Position numbers and translations under genes: made by a program. Below are positions 51,199-64,000 of a stretch of 64,000 nucleotides of DNA, in pieces (the stretch's first letter is position 1; each line of letters opens with the position of its first letter). The stretch covers positions 5,541,501-5,605,500 of the forward strand of contig CM062214.1 in assembly GCA_031216445.1 (NCBI GenBank). Direction: 5' to 3'. The notes beneath the pieces were generated by a model. The model was not told the origin of the DNA. It saw only the letters and a program-made list of their open reading frames with translations, and ran no database searches. This DNA comes from Lateolabrax maculatus (Eukaryota > Chordata > Actinopteri > Acropomatiformes > Lateolabracidae).

Positions 51199-54100
51199 TA
51201 CAGATGCTGCAGATGCAAACATATAAAGTGGCAGCTGGAGAAGTGCAATAGTGTTCCCTGTAGAATAGAAACACTGAGCGATGTGTTGGTTCAACAAAGG
51301 GGGAGTTAAGGTATGCAATCATTTTTTTGGACCTTCCAATAGGATTAATATTTGCTGTGGAAAATAAGAGAATAACTTAACCACGTCAGGGTGTAGGTCT
51401 GGTGGAGGGGATGCAATAAAATTAAGTGAATGCTGAGATGCTGAGAATGTTCATTCTCAACCTTTGAAACACAATCTCACCACAAGGTCCAGTGTTTGCC
51501 ATACTTTGATTTATTTGTGGCAGCCCGCCACAATATCAACACTGACCGCTGCATATTGACTTTTTTTTTTTTTCACTATTTAAAATGGGTAAAATCTTAT
51601 TTAACTGTAGAGCTGTGCTCAGTGCATGGATTCGCTCAGCCTCTCCTTGCCTCTTTCTCTCACACAAACACATTGATGATGGACCCGTCTGTGAACAGCC
51701 CCTCCTCTTCGTGCACATTCTGAATCAAAACCTGATCATGTGCAGGAGAGAAGGTTGTTGTCGGCTTTTCCCCACAGAAAGGACGACTGGCTGACTATAG
51801 AATCAATCCCAGAATGGTTCGTGTCATGAACACCTCTACACAAATGTTTCCAAAACTGATGCATTCAAGTTAAAATTTTGTCTATGTTCTTAACACAACA
51901 CTGTCAATCTCAGAGACCCAGCTCCTCAAATAAGTTATTAGCCAGCATGTAAGGAGTCTAGCTAGTAAAGATAACAGTAAGTTAGAATACAGACGGGTTG
52001 TCAAAGTTAGCAGGCTGTACCCAGCTGCTAGGCACACTCGCTATTATTGATTAATCATTGACTTTTTTTGATGAATCTATTAACTGTTTTGTCTATACAA
52101 TGCAACTGCAAAGACTGTATAAAAGAAGTGGACATAGCCTCCATGACGTCACCCATTGGTTTGTGTACTGCTGTCAACTATGAAGTATGGATAAACATAA
52201 ATTTTTTCATCTAAAATATTCAGTGGAGATCTTTTTTCAGCCCTTGTAGTGTTTGCAGATGTTCCAATAAAGATGTGTTCAGACTGAATACAGAGCAAAT
52301 TTTATAGTGGATGCGATTGTGTACAAAGTTGATGAAAAGACGCAAATTCACCCTGAGCAGTGGCAACTGAGAAGGCAAATTATGGATGCTGAGCGGACAC
52401 AACCCAGCACTAAACAGATTGTAGTGGTCTTGGTGAACCATATTCCTGCAGTAACCCCTAGAAATACCGCTGGTGAAATGTTCACAAAACAAAACACATG
52501 TACACTGGATGAGTAGACTCCCATGACCCCTCCGGTATCCTTGTCGGGGTAAACATCTGGTCCTCCAGGACAGAATTCACATCACTCCTCCTGAATCTGA
52601 GATCCGGCAATTTGGCTGGAGCCTTCTTTCCAGCACCCTGGTATAAGCTATAGACACCTGTTGCTGAGTGAACTTTCGATCCCACCCCAGTGGAAATTAT
52701 GCCCAGTGTCCTTCGGACATTCATCACAGTAGCGACCTCTCTAAAATTCACAGTCCTTTGTTTTCTCACTCTTTCGTCTTCAGCTTTTTCCCTTTTCCCT
52801 TTTCAGTCAGGCTTAGGCAAAATCCCCTTACCACATTTCCTTCAGAAAAAAGAAACGAAAACCCTGACAGAGGAGTAAAATGAACCAACAAAATAAAACA
52901 AAGTAAGACATGCCAAGGACAAGACAGGCCCTGCGGTGCCAGCCAGCCTAACAAACTGTCTCGCTACAGCCTCAATCTCCTCCATTGATTTGCTGACAGA
53001 GGATCTTTAGCCCCAAGTAAAAACGATCCATTCTGAACACCACTTTCTGTCAGCGCCGTGCATTTTGAAATACCTTATTAAACATTTACAACTGGGCAAG
53101 AGTTATTACAACCACAATTCTATTAATCTCCATCTCAATCTCCAATTTCCATCCATTCGGCTCTGCTCTCACATTATCTTTACGGACAGACTTTCATTGT
53201 GGCCTTTAAAAAAACATCTATTTATAAGATCAGTAGGATCACATATATTCAAAAAAAATAACATCATGAAATGTAGAGAGATGTAATATTTGATGACAGA
53301 TAATTCAACAGAGCTGAGGTGTCACGTAAGGCATTAAGGAATTCAAATGTGGACAAATTATGGAAGTACAGGCAATTTAGAGCCAGTAATCGTCTCCACA
53401 GCAGAAAGGAAATGATACAAAAGTGACTTGTGAAAGCAAAAATTCCCTCACTGCACTGAGCTTAAATGAAGTCCCACTACAAAGTGAAGCGTTAAAGCCT
53501 TTCAACATTAGATGAAAGAAAGACAGAGGCATGAGATGTGCTATAAGAGACGTCGTCATCCTGTCTAACAGTAAAATGTAATTGAGTTGTAAACCCTCTT
53601 AGCCCACTGTAACTAATAACCTGCTGTAAAATCCTATTTGCATTATATAGTAATCTGCCTAAAGAATAAATATATTTGTTCCAGGTAGTCTCTAGGATGG
53701 AAGCGTCTATACCAGAACCCAGAAGTCATTTTGGACGAACAGGGCATGTTTCAGTCAGTAGAAGTATCGTACGAATTCAAACTTTGACCTGATGATGGCA
53801 TTGCAACCCTGGAGCCATGCAGCTAAAAAATTAATTTTTACTAAACATTCTTTTTCTTTTCTTCACTTTGTATATTTTCTTTCTTAGCAAATGATTAAAA
53901 AATGCTTTTGCTGTGCTTCCAACTATCACATATTAAAATGGTTCCGTAATTCTAATTCCTCACCCTTTTCATTGCACAGCAGGCAGCCTCCCACCTCACC
54001 TCCCTTTGTGCATCACATTTGTTTTTTTGCTTCACAGAAACTAATGGCATCTTTGCTCTCTCTTTTCATCAAAGCAAGCAAATGTCCTATATATATACAC

Positions 54101-54779
54101 TAAGAAACTGAATTGATGTTTGTATTGTCAACTACACTGATCTCAAAGTTATTTCAAGTTATTTGACATTTGTCGGCTTTTGATTCATCATCTTGTACTC
54201 ATATGGTCACTCACTTATGCAAAAATTTGTAGTAGCAATGAAGTATCTTCCTTCATTTTTTATTTCACACAAAAAACAGAACATGGAAAAGGTTTAACCA
54301 ATCAGCTTATCTCCCACTGGTTATACGTGCTAGAATTTAAAAGTTAAGATCCTTTGATATTTTCTAAAATGAAACAAAATCATAACAATTACAGTAGATG
54401 TTGAAAAGGATTCTAATGGGGTTAGGTGCTATACCCTTGAGGGAATGTTACAATGGCAACCACAATTCACCCAAGTTTATAATCAGTAAGAAGATGAACA
54501 TTTCAACATGAATCTATGTAATTATTTGTGCAGTCGAAAAAACAATAATAGAATATTAAGTTCATCTTTAAAAAGGATGTTTCAAGAAAGCAGTACTGTA
54601 GACGGGAGCCTATGCAAAAATAAAATATTTGTAAAAATGTGACTGGAAAAAGAAAACCCTTAAGTTAACATCAAAATATACTTAAAGTATCTAAAGTAAA
54701 GCGCTCATTATGCAGAATGAATAGAATAGAATAAAACTGGATTATAATTATCGATGCATTTTTGCATACATCACTTAAA

Positions 54780-55240
54780 AGGTGCTATATATGAGATTTT
54801 GAACATTAATATAGCAGCAGATTGTAAAAGTGAGATGGCAGAGTGCAGTTCGACGCCTCCCCCTTGCCAGCAGCAGCAGCTGCAACGCCCCCAGCAGAGC
54901 CACGGGTGCCGGCTCTGCCCGAACTTGTTACTTCATTAAAGGATATAACCAGTACATGGCTTTTGGACTGAATTTTTTCCATCATTACACACACTGACAC
55001 ACAGGTTGGTTCAGATATTAGCACTGTTAGCCATGAGAGGCGCCCCACCTGGGTTGGAGGGGACACCTCCCGCGGTGGCGGGATGGCGGGATGGCGGGGG
55101 AAACGTGGCGCCCAAAGATCAAAGTTGAGCCGCTAACCTCTGTTAGCACTGTTAGCTCTCCTAAAACTGTTGGGGCTTCCGGCACGGCCACCTCCGGCAT
55201 GTGACGTCAGAGGTGAGAGCCGTGTTAAGCTGTCTTCATC
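54780..55240. repeat. probable dispersed repeat with a GC-rich core
   Basis: It begins with GGTGCTATATATGAGAT-type text and includes two GGCGGGAT units and a gttagcactgttagctc segment. This resembles a fish interspersed repeat I have seen in other genomes. There is no reading frame of note. Confidence 0.4.
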
Positions 55241-55858
55241 TATAATAATACATCATCATTTATTAGCTGATTATATTTTGTTTTAATAATCTGAATCCAG
55301 GTAATGTAGCTTGTAACTAAAGCTTTAAAATCAATGTAGTGGAGTAATAGTAAACTCAGTTCAAGAACAGTGTCTTATAGCATAACTTGAAATCAAGCTG
55401 TCTCTCAAACAGCTTTGGGTTAAGTGCAAATTTTTCAATCAGGTTGAGACATTCTAAACGCAAAAACATGTTTTCACCTCAATTTATGCTACCTAGACCA
55501 GACACCATATTTGCATCATCTTGCATCTTTCCATTGACTGGTTATGCTATCGTGCCTCTAAAAAACACTTTGTTTCACAGTGACGGGGCAGGAGGTGGTA
55601 AAATAGCAGATGCGGTCATTAATTGGAACTTGAAAGCTGAGGTGGAGAGCACAAATGAAATAAAATAATCTTTCGACCTAGGGAGGATGTATCTCAGCTG
55701 TCACTGTCTTCATCCTCCGCTTCATTCGCCCAGTTGTCTTGCTCCTGAAGCTCTCAGCCAATTAGAGTTAGTTGTGAGACGCTGTCCGTCTGTCAGCCGC
55801 CAAAAGCTTCCCCATAATCCCCCAGGACCGACTCTGTGAGCGTGATGTGTGTATCTCT

Positions 55859-55863
55859 GTGTG

Positions 55864-55917
<54 letters not shown>

Positions 55918-56067
55918 AATGTCCCATTGTCATCAGCTGCTCCCCCTGACTTAACTACCCCTCACTCTTTTGCAGCGAGAACTCAAGATAGCGCTACATA
56001 ATACTACTCCCACATGTGCACAAATCACAGGGATACACACAGAAGGAAAGACACGCACACATGCTCA

Positions 56068-56115
<48 letters not shown>
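55859..56115. repeat. facing (GT)n and (CA)n microsatellites
   Basis: (GT)n runs from 55859 to 55915 (pure from 55871) and (AC)n from 56069 to 56115. The two runs are complementary over about 45 bp, with a 153-bp spacer. Confidence 0.95.
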
Positions 56116-56117
<2 letters not shown>

Positions 56118-58609
56118 GCTAGTGCCGGGCTGAGCTGTCTCTCATTTTCCACCCACCTCTCGCTCTCGGAGACAAGTGAAGTTAAGTCCAAATATAGTGC
56201 GAACACCCTTCATTGCAACCTGCTGTATGACCAGCTTGACAAACACTGTCAAATCACCCTGAGGCCCAATGAAGTGTACGCACAGCACAGACATGCATGG
56301 GTGTGAAATGCATAAAGTGTGCCAAATGAAACGTGTGAAGTGTATAAATAAACAAGCATAGCATCGTCTTCGATAGAACAGCGGAATTTGGGTTGAAAGG
56401 GTAATATATTCTACTTGGGTTTTATCGAAGATGATATGTATCTGATTAAAAAGAAGATGCCTTGAGGCAGGAGGAGTGTGAGGCGTCAGGTTTGTGTAAG
56501 GCAGCATGGTGAATTCATCAAGACACCTCCAACCAATAGATATCAAGATGGGAGTCATTCCATGATGAATACCGAGCGTGCAGCAAAAATGATTCCCCAT
56601 GTTTCCATCAAGAAACGCTGTTGGCACCAGTGTGTCATTATTTATGAAGGCTTGACAAGCTGCCTATCACCTCCTGTTTCCCAAGGGGACAACGTGATGT
56701 GACACAGATGCTCGCAACAAATAATTATGTCCACCTGTGTTCATGGTAGAGATTAAAATGACATTGTATTACTGCAATATGAACCCCCCACCATTCTATT
56801 TTTTTCTCACCCCTTTGAAAGTCGGGGACGTTTATGTGTTTTTATGTCACCTGTTTTCCACAACAAAAAAAGGAATGAAAAGTAACCTCTGAAACAAAAT
56901 CTGTGAGGAAATGCAATACAATTTTCAACAAAGGATAAAAACTAAACAATTGTGTGAAAGATGAAGGAATGGACAAATTATAATATTAATGTTTCAATGC
57001 AAAGTCTTTCTTGGTCAAATACTATCCACTGCCTCAAATGATATCTTCTTTAGAAGATGATTTAGCAGCAGGCAGCGCTTCAGTAACATTATTAACAGGC
57101 TTCCCAACTCTCATGCTCCCTTTCAGTCTCACGCTCTCACGCTGCCGAAACACAGGAACAGCAACAGAGATGAACAGGCGAACGTATTATGGTCAAAGTC
57201 TTTCAGGTACAGTGATCTTTAAACCAAGCAAAGGTTAGTTATGTACCGTAACCCCTAGATTCTGGCGAATATAGGCTGTTAAATTAATCTCTGATTGGTG
57301 CGCAGCACTTAACTCCATTATTAACTGGACAGCTGCTCAAGCCAGCCCTGCTTTCTGCCAGATAGCCAGGTAATCACGTAGTATAAAGAGCAACAAAAGC
57401 CATATAGGTCAGAGGTCGTGGTTTATAGGTTACAGCCGGGTACCCAGAGTTGGCAACGCTGTAATCATTTTAGCCAATGTTTTTAGTTCTTGGGAGGAAA
57501 AAAAGAGTTGATGGACTGAATGCGTTCACATACAAGCCAGGTCAAACCACTAAAACTACTATTTGTAAAAATGTAAGCTAAAGTTAACGTGACATCAAAT
57601 TCAACACCGGTGACCAACCATTTACCTGTAAGACAAATGCTAACAACAGCACACTTTTATCAAAGACGCCAGCAACTGTAGCTTCAAAGTCATGACAAGA
57701 CATACCAATTAAAAATGCACAATGAAAATTAGTCTAAAGTGACTAAAACGAACTAAAGTCTAATGACTTAATAAGGTCTGACTTAAAGTAATAGTGTTTT
57801 TCTATCAAAAAAAATAAAACGAAAACAAAATAATGTGCCATAATTACAGTAACGCTGTCAGTGTGTTAAAGTGTAAGAATGTGAATCTCTGTATATCCTC
57901 ATGTCAAAAAAATTAAAATGAATCAGAACTGAAATAGCTTTTATTGTATGACACTTTGCATGGTATAAAGAAAAGTATTGAACAGCAGGAGAAAATGAAA
58001 GGACTTTCAGTTGGTATGCAGACAGAGAGGGAGAGAAGGAGCTTGTCTACTACTCCCCTTCGCTGCACGCACGTACGAACGGCGATGCTGGCTAACTACC
58101 AAGCCGACGGAGAGAAAATTCCCCTGCTGAGGCATTTTGAGTAGCATCACAAAAACATTTCTCTCTGCCGAGTGTAGACGCTGTGACGGCTTGACAAAGC
58201 ATCTCGGAGAGCAGCGACGGTTTGTGAACATGCGCCCGGAGATACACTCGGTGAAAGAGAAAGTAAATCACTTAGCATTACTTCCTTCGCTCTTAATCTG
58301 ACAGGTGTCAGCCATGAAAAAGGAATAGGAAGGAGACTCTGGGAGCGCCTTGTGTTTTCTTTCTCTATTCAGTGGGGCGATCCGGACTGCTATGAGAAGC
58401 AATAAAGATGTAGGGAGTGGTGTGTGTGTTTGTGTGTGTGTGTGTGCGTCTGCAGCAATTTCCTGTGAAGTGTTTTGAGTGGAAAGATGAAAGTGAAGGA
58501 TAGTTCTCTTGCTCCTGTTCTCCCGCCCTGCCTCCTCTCCGTCGTCTCACCCTCCACCCTTGTCTGACGATCTGTCTGAAATAAGGCCTTTCAAAACAAG
58601 AGAAACAAT

Positions 58610-58960
58610 AATAAAAGCACTGAGAACAAATAGAGAGAGAGAAGGAGAAGGGGAATAGGGGAGGCAGAAAAAATGAGACAGTTGAGTTCAGAGGAAAACT
58701 GAGCAAAACAAGACGTTTGGAGTATTTGTGAAGCGAGGTCAATCAGTCAAGTTGGTGAGGTGTTTGGAGATAACGCAGGGATGGAAGAGTAAGGAGGGAT
58801 GGGTGGAAGAAAAGGGGGGGCTGGGTTGACGCAAATAAGGAGGAAGTTAAAGAGGCACACAGGCAAAGAAAGAAAGACAGCTGGAATGAACAAACAGTTG
58901 CCACCGATGAAAAAAAAAAAGATGTATGTAGAGGGGAAGGTTGTGTGAATGGAGAGAGCC
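58610..58960. repeat. purine-rich tract on the plus strand
   Basis: GA-rich sequence with GGAGAA, GAAAGAAAG and an A-run near 58910. Frames over it are artefacts. Confidence 0.65.
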
Positions 58961-59620
58961 AAGGACCAACAATAGAAACCCGCTGATGCACCTCTCGCCA
59001 TGACCGGTCTCTCCAGACACAGAGAGGGTCACTGTGACACATTTCACATTTCTAACAGTCAAACTTTTGTCAAACAGAGACTTTGAAATGGAGAGAAGTG
59101 TCACTTGGCAAGGCGCAGATATCGGCTGCACCTCCCAGCAGAGAGGCCTGATAGGTTCTAGCCCGGGGCAATATATGGCCAGACCTGCAGCTCGGGGGGG
59201 TGGGGGGTGCACCTGTCTTTATACTCCTGCCTCCCTTTGTCGTCCTGTTTTAAAAGCAAAATGTGAACTACTGACTGCTCCCTACAGTGCTAAAAGCTGA
59301 GCTAGTTTTTAAAAAAACATGTTAAGCTTTCACACAAAAGAATCACACGTCAAATGGCTTTTCACAACAGCTGCAGCCGTGGCAGGCGGTGCCCCGGAGC
59401 GCCTGCCGCGGCGATGCACATGGAAAGAAGAAGAACTCAATTGACAAAATCCTTTTGGAGGTGAGCGGGAGTGCACCGTGGAGCGAGCCGGCTCTGGGGG
59501 ACCTTAAGATTGTGGATGCGTAGGTCACTGTGGAGGCAGGGAATAAAATTTATTTCAATAAGATGTAATCGACTGGGCCTGTGATCACACTTCTCCACAA
59601 GTTGATACAAAACGAATCAT

Positions 59621-59932
59621 CGGCCAGCAGCTCTTGACATTTTCGCTGTGTGATCTTGGCGTGATCACACCTGGCTGAGAGCATATGGCATTTCACAGGG
59701 AATAATAATTAGGCAGGTACAGATTTCTTTTTCTTTGTCCTGTGTCAGTGTGCCGTGGCATTAAAAGGGGTTGAGGATTTACTCCTCGGCCAGCAGCTCT
59801 TCAGATTTTACAACCTCCGCCCGTGCGATTGTTATACACTCTCACGTGCATGTGACATTTCCAGGCAATCAATAATTAGATGTGCCGTGTAATTCTGTTT
59901 CTTGAGTAGGAGTGTGGTGACATTAAAAAGAT
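59621..59932. repeat. diverged tandem duplication, unit about 165 bp
   Basis: Three anchors recur in the same order: CGGCCAGCAGCTCTT at 59621 and 59787; a cattt(c)cag..aat..AATAATTAG segment ending 59712 and 59880; and a GTG(G/A)CATTAAAA segment at about 59755 and 59918. The offsets are 166, 168 and 163 bp. The text between anchors has largely diverged. A weaker possible third unit starts near 59534. Confidence 0.7.
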
Positions 59933-60498
59933 ACTTTTAGTTCCTCTGGATGAAGGGACACAAATCTCTGCAATCTGCCTTAGCCATCTAATCTTGTCTG
60001 TTCTAAACCAACTGACACTTAACAGTTTCATTCAAAATGACTACGATGGCTGGATCTAAAGTATTGGGCGTGCTGTTTATATTCCAAAATGAGAAACCAC
60101 ACAAGTTGGCACGTGCTGTATAAAAACAATGCATCATGAGGTTTTCTATAACATATCGATTATTTGTGGCACGTACAAGTGGTTTGAGAGTTGTTGCACT
60201 GAACATGTTCGTAGAATTTTTGTATTGTTTGTTGTGTTCCTGGCACGTCATATATGTCAACCCTCTCATTTTTCCCAGGATTCTCCCATATTTTACGCGT
60301 CTTTCCCGCTGTCATCCTGTTTAAATATTTCCCAATAAAGCTCCCGCATTTGCAGCCTTTGTAATATTTTTATTTTTTTAAAGGTTGGCGGTAACCTGGA
60401 CGGTAGGCATAACTGCCGGGCCTATTTGATGCAGTGGTGTACTGACCATCTGACGGTGGGCCATCAAAAAATCCATAAAGTTTTTACCGGCCCTTCCT

Positions 60499-60540
60499 GC
60501 CCATTCCCGGCCTCTGTCCGGCCTCTGTCCGGGAATGGGC
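60499..60540. repeat. 12-bp hairpin whose loop contains a direct repeat
   Basis: GCCCATTCCCGG (60499-60510) pairs with CCGGGAATGGGC (60529-60540). CCTCTGTCCGG occurs twice in tandem (60511-60521 and 60522-60532). Confidence 0.95.
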
Positions 60541-60671
60541 TCACCGATCAATCACAACCCACCCACACCTCATTTTGGGTCCCTAACACCACTACAGTTA
60601 CACACCATCTGTTGATTTTCCAAAGGAGTTGTTCAACTCTTGTTGCAATGTTTTTGTCTGTGAAACTTACA

Positions 60672-60706
60672 ATTTTATCATTAACAAATAATGTTAATGA
60701 TAAAAT
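60672..60706. repeat. 15-bp perfect inverted repeat
   Basis: ATTTTATCATTAACA (60672-60686) and TGTTAATGATAAAAT (60692-60706) are exact reverse complements around the loop AATAA. Confidence 0.95.
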
Positions 60707-61699
60707 ATCACCTACTCGTGTACAGGTGAGCTGAAACTAAGTCGCAACAAACAATTTACGACCAGGTAGTGTAGTCCTCACTGTGCAGCTCCATTAGTCT
60801 ATAAAGAATGTGCACCTTATTCTGACAGCTTCAGTGAACTGAAAAACACTTTAGGATGTTGACATGTTTAAACCTGTTGCTGACTGCTGCTAAGTCAATA
60901 GTGCCAGCATTTAGAGAGATCCGTTTTCAGAAAGTAGTCCAAGCTGTGGCTCAAAATGAGCTTCATCACACATATTTTCCACAGGCTTGCACATGTCGGG
61001 GCCCTGTCCAGTGGGCCTTTGTGCTCACATGCTTACCATGGAGAATTTGATGGACGGCCTGATGACCGAGTTCGGCTTGAACAAACAAGCAGGAGACGTG
61101 AAATTCAGGTTCGCAAAGTGATGCACACGGCAGCAATTCAACAAACACCTCAACTTTGATCGTAGTTCTCCCCGGGTTTGCGCTCGTAAGATAGAGCAGG
61201 CTGTTGTGTTGGCATCTATTCAGCATCTAAACATTTGCTTGCAGAAAAAACCTGTGTGTCATGTCTGATGGGTGATTAAACGCTTCCTTGTGACTTCCTG
61301 AACGTCAAAAACGAGGTGTTCCTGCGGTGTGCTGCAGCGCTGACGGGTTTGAAGAAGCGCCTCTCTGACAGAGATGTTCTGGCTTGTACTCACATCGTCA
61401 CAGCGAGAGCTCCCACGTCTCGCGTTCCCTGCCTGTCTGTCCACGTCTCCGTCTGCTGCCCTGCCTGTCTCATGCCGGGTTGAGGCCTGTGTTAGTCGGG
61501 GGAGCGCTGGCTGGCACTGGGCTGGAGAGGTTGGTCTTAAGGCTTTGTCCACACATCACCACAGCTGATTGCTCCTCTGGATGGTTGGGATTCTCAGCTA
61601 AGACAGGGATTACTGACCCATGTCCGCTTCCCACCTTCACAGCAGCCACTTCGCTGTTCACCCAGTCTGAACTTGGATGCCCCAGAGAATTGAAAAGGT

Positions 61700-61736
<37 letters not shown>

Positions 61737-62772
61737 TTAGTTCGCTTGCTTCTAAAACCTTAAAAAAAAGATAACTTCAATTTCTCTTTCAACAACCAAC
61801 AAAAATTGTTGTATCTACATGGTAAAGTGTGTGCGTGTGCATGAGGAGACACACAAACAATGAAATGAGCGTGACGAAAACTTTTTTTTCATTCTGGGAC
61901 CCTGATGAATGATGATCACACAATTACACCTCAACAGCAGTTTATTTAGCATAAATTCAATGTTGCCATGAGTTGAATGAATTTTCAAGTTATAGTACAT
62001 TACTGTGTCTGTAGTCTGTGGTCTGTGTGTCACACTGTGGTTTGATTAAAAGAATAGTTCAATACTTAACCCCCTAAAAAAACGCACATTGCCGTTTTTT
62101 GCACTTTGGTTTATGTACAGATTAAACTAACAAGACATAATGTGTTACTTCAAGGATGCTGGTAAGCAGATTTTGTCAGACAGAGCAAGGCCACTTTCCC
62201 TCGTTTTTTACCGGACTTTATAATGAGCAAATCTATCTGGCAGTTTCAAGCTTCTCAACTGTGATGATTTGCTGATTTATATAATTTAGGTCAGACAAAA
62301 CTAAAAATTGAAATTGGGCACTGGGAACATTTGCTGGACATTTTTGTTTTACTATCTTTAGACTTTTTATACGGTCTAAATACAGTATATAGAAACTATT
62401 TTTACAATTTGTAATTGTTTAACGTTAATAAGTTAATCAAAAACATTACAGCCTGTGAAAAAAACAGCAGCAACAGTATTCTTGACTTGTCCACTCTGGA
62501 AAAGCTGCACCATTATTAATATATCTAATGTTTTATAATGGAAAAAAAAAAATTTAGTCTATTGTTGTACGTCCATACTGCTTCTCATGTCACAAAAACA
62601 ATACACCAGTCTACTATATTGCCAGCTACGAAAAAACACAGTCCTCTTTTTGAAAGAAGAGACACATTGTGGGATCTATATTTTGTCATGTGAATGGAAC
62701 GTAGCACAGGACACATTTTGATTCATGGATTTAAAAAAAAGTTTTAAGACTCCCCATTACAAAGTCCAACAA

Positions 62773-62871
62773 CTCAGTAGCTGACATTCCAGTGTACAAT
62801 CGAGCCGTTTCATTCTACAGCTCAACTGCTAACATTCCAGTCTACAGTACACAATCAAGCCATCTCATTCC
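62773..62871. repeat. diverged short tandem duplication
   Basis: CTCA-x4-CT-x-ACATTCCAGT followed by ACAATC-x-AGCC-x3-TCATTC appears at about 62773-62818 and again at 62821-62871, with a small insertion in the second unit. Confidence 0.75.
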
Positions 62872-64000
62872 ACTATGAAACGGGCTGAAGTTTCCATTGT
62901 GTCAGGGTAGTTATTAGCCCCAGAGACAGACAGAGCCAGCCAAGAGAGGAGTTAGGGCTGTCCATCAGCCTCTAATGTCTCCACACAACAGCCCAAACCT
63001 AAACTGACAGGCACACACCACACTGACAGCGCACTAACAACACGCTATTGTTCCCTCGCAAATGGCCAGGACACACCTTTCAGTGCCCACGGACAGAGCG
63101 AGCGCGGCAAGAAGACGCACAGAGACAGCCATACAGTGCGGGCCTCAGTCGAACCTGCACGCGGGAGCAACACACGTGTAACATATAGATGAGGGTGGTC
63201 CACACGGACAAAGTCTTCTGGCACAGTTTATATACTTTTATACTGGTCCCCATATCTTCCTATCCACATATCGAAGTGTCCTTGAGCAAGAATGCAGGAA
63301 TGCCGGAGAGCAGGAATGAAACCTTTTATAATTAAAAACGATAGGCAGGTCTTTTAAAACATAAACAAGACCACGAGGCAACAACTAAATCTATCATCTT
63401 TTTTATATATTGTGTGTTTGTGCATGTGTGAATGGAAATAAAATTATAGAAAAAGCTTTGGTGTACAATAAACGGGCTATATCAATGCACTCCTTACCTT
63501 TGCCATTTACCTCATACAGTCACTTTTTTTTAACGCCATTGACCGATTCTGATACTAGTCTGTAATATTCATTGCAACAACAAGTTTTATCTTTTGGCTG
63601 ACTTGACTGACTTGTGACAAAGGGAAGGAGTGCTATTTTTAAAGCTAATTGCGGCAATCTGGGGCATTTGGAGCGTCTTAGAGTAATTGCCTCTGTGAGC
63701 TGCGTATCACAGCGACACTGCTGCAGCTCCAACTGCAGACCGTGTTGATAAGTGGGGCCAAATCAGCGGGCTAAGCTACAGTAACTACCCACCCTTTGTT
63801 TTCAGAGCACCTGCATGCACCTGTCCCTCTAACATCATGCAGGGTCTTTGTCTCACATCACACGCCCCAGCTCAACTCACATCGTCTCCTCGTCACAATC
63901 ACTCAGACATATGAAACCATCAAGACATATAAACACAAAAATCAACACTGTAGAGAGTTCCTGAACCCAAAAGATAGAAAGTTTAGGTATTAATAGTGTC

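Larger units (their letters stand above)
36822..64000 (-). other. spon1: presumed 5' part of spon1 intron, more than 27 kb, no exon found
   Basis: I looked for the exon that should encode the NHWSAIIGG, LWEYGGYASEG and EEEIRQQ region on the minus strand and did not find it. Splicing into 36821 therefore probably comes from beyond the right edge. No nested gene could be supported on either strand. Content: repeats, microsatellites, purine-rich tracts and hairpins listed separately. Confidence 0.6.

Noticed and set aside
56142..56627. Minus-strand frame of 161 residues
   Set aside because: No recognisable motif, no splice context, and it begins in sequence that looks noncoding. Treated as chance.
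61259..61740. Frames on both strands in a GC-richer stretch
   Set aside because: No domain similarity. Composition explains the open frames; the plus-strand one ends in a GT microsatellite.
36822..64000. Exons for the reeler and upstream spondin domain of spon1
   Set aside because: No minus-strand sequence matching NHWSAIIGG, WEYGGYASEG or EEEIRQQ regions was seen by eye; a translated search would settle it.
1..64000. tRNA, rRNA and CRISPR-like arrays
   Set aside because: No B-box with a plausible cloverleaf, no rRNA text and no regularly spaced repeats with unique spacers were seen.

Overview
This window is vertebrate nuclear DNA, most likely from a teleost and probably a percomorph fish. 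The case rests on split genes with canonical GT-AG introns, very many (CA)n/(GT)n microsatellites, small non-autonomous DNA transposons of types familiar from percomorph genomes, and one recognisable gene. There are no operons, CRISPR arrays, rRNA genes or tRNA genes that I could see. Almost all open reading frames outside the named exons look like chance or microsatellite-driven frames.

The one gene is spon1 (F-spondin), on the minus strand, with only its 3' half present. Ten coding exons run from 36821 down to 23460. The first visible one begins with residues GDEVLTVIK; the last ends with ACNVNPC and a TAG stop. They encode about 537 residues: the end of the spondin domain, the linker, and all six thrombospondin type 1 repeats (TSRs). 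All ten exons join in frame with GT-AG borders, and the TSR exons are of class 1-1. The signal peptide, reeler domain and most of the spondin domain must lie beyond the right edge, so 36822-64000 reads as part of an intron of more than 27 kb. The 3'UTR probably runs from 23459 to about 21295. No second gene could be supported in 1-21294; rras2, the convergent neighbour of SPON1 in human, was looked for and not seen.

Layout: 1-21294, downstream intergenic DNA with several repeat insertions (putative MITEs at 4091-4563, 7418-8570 and 10243-10501). 21295-23459, probable 3'UTR. 23460-36821, the ten spon1 exons with small introns, including one of 86 bp. 36822-64000, upstream intron containing a solo LTR nested in a hAT-like element that also hosts a second insertion, several purine-rich tracts, paired GT/CA microsatellites, hairpins, and a diverged tandem duplication at 59621-59932.

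The observations most worth following are: a decayed second copy of the 5' part of the TSR1 exon (30651-30699), 673 bp upstream of the real one in transcript direction; a 13-glycine tract followed by a KRRRR cluster in the TSR5-TSR6 linker; the nested solo LTR with an exact 5-bp target duplication; a 22-bp perfect inverted repeat; and the diverged tandem duplication. I did not find evidence for a wholly new biological system here.
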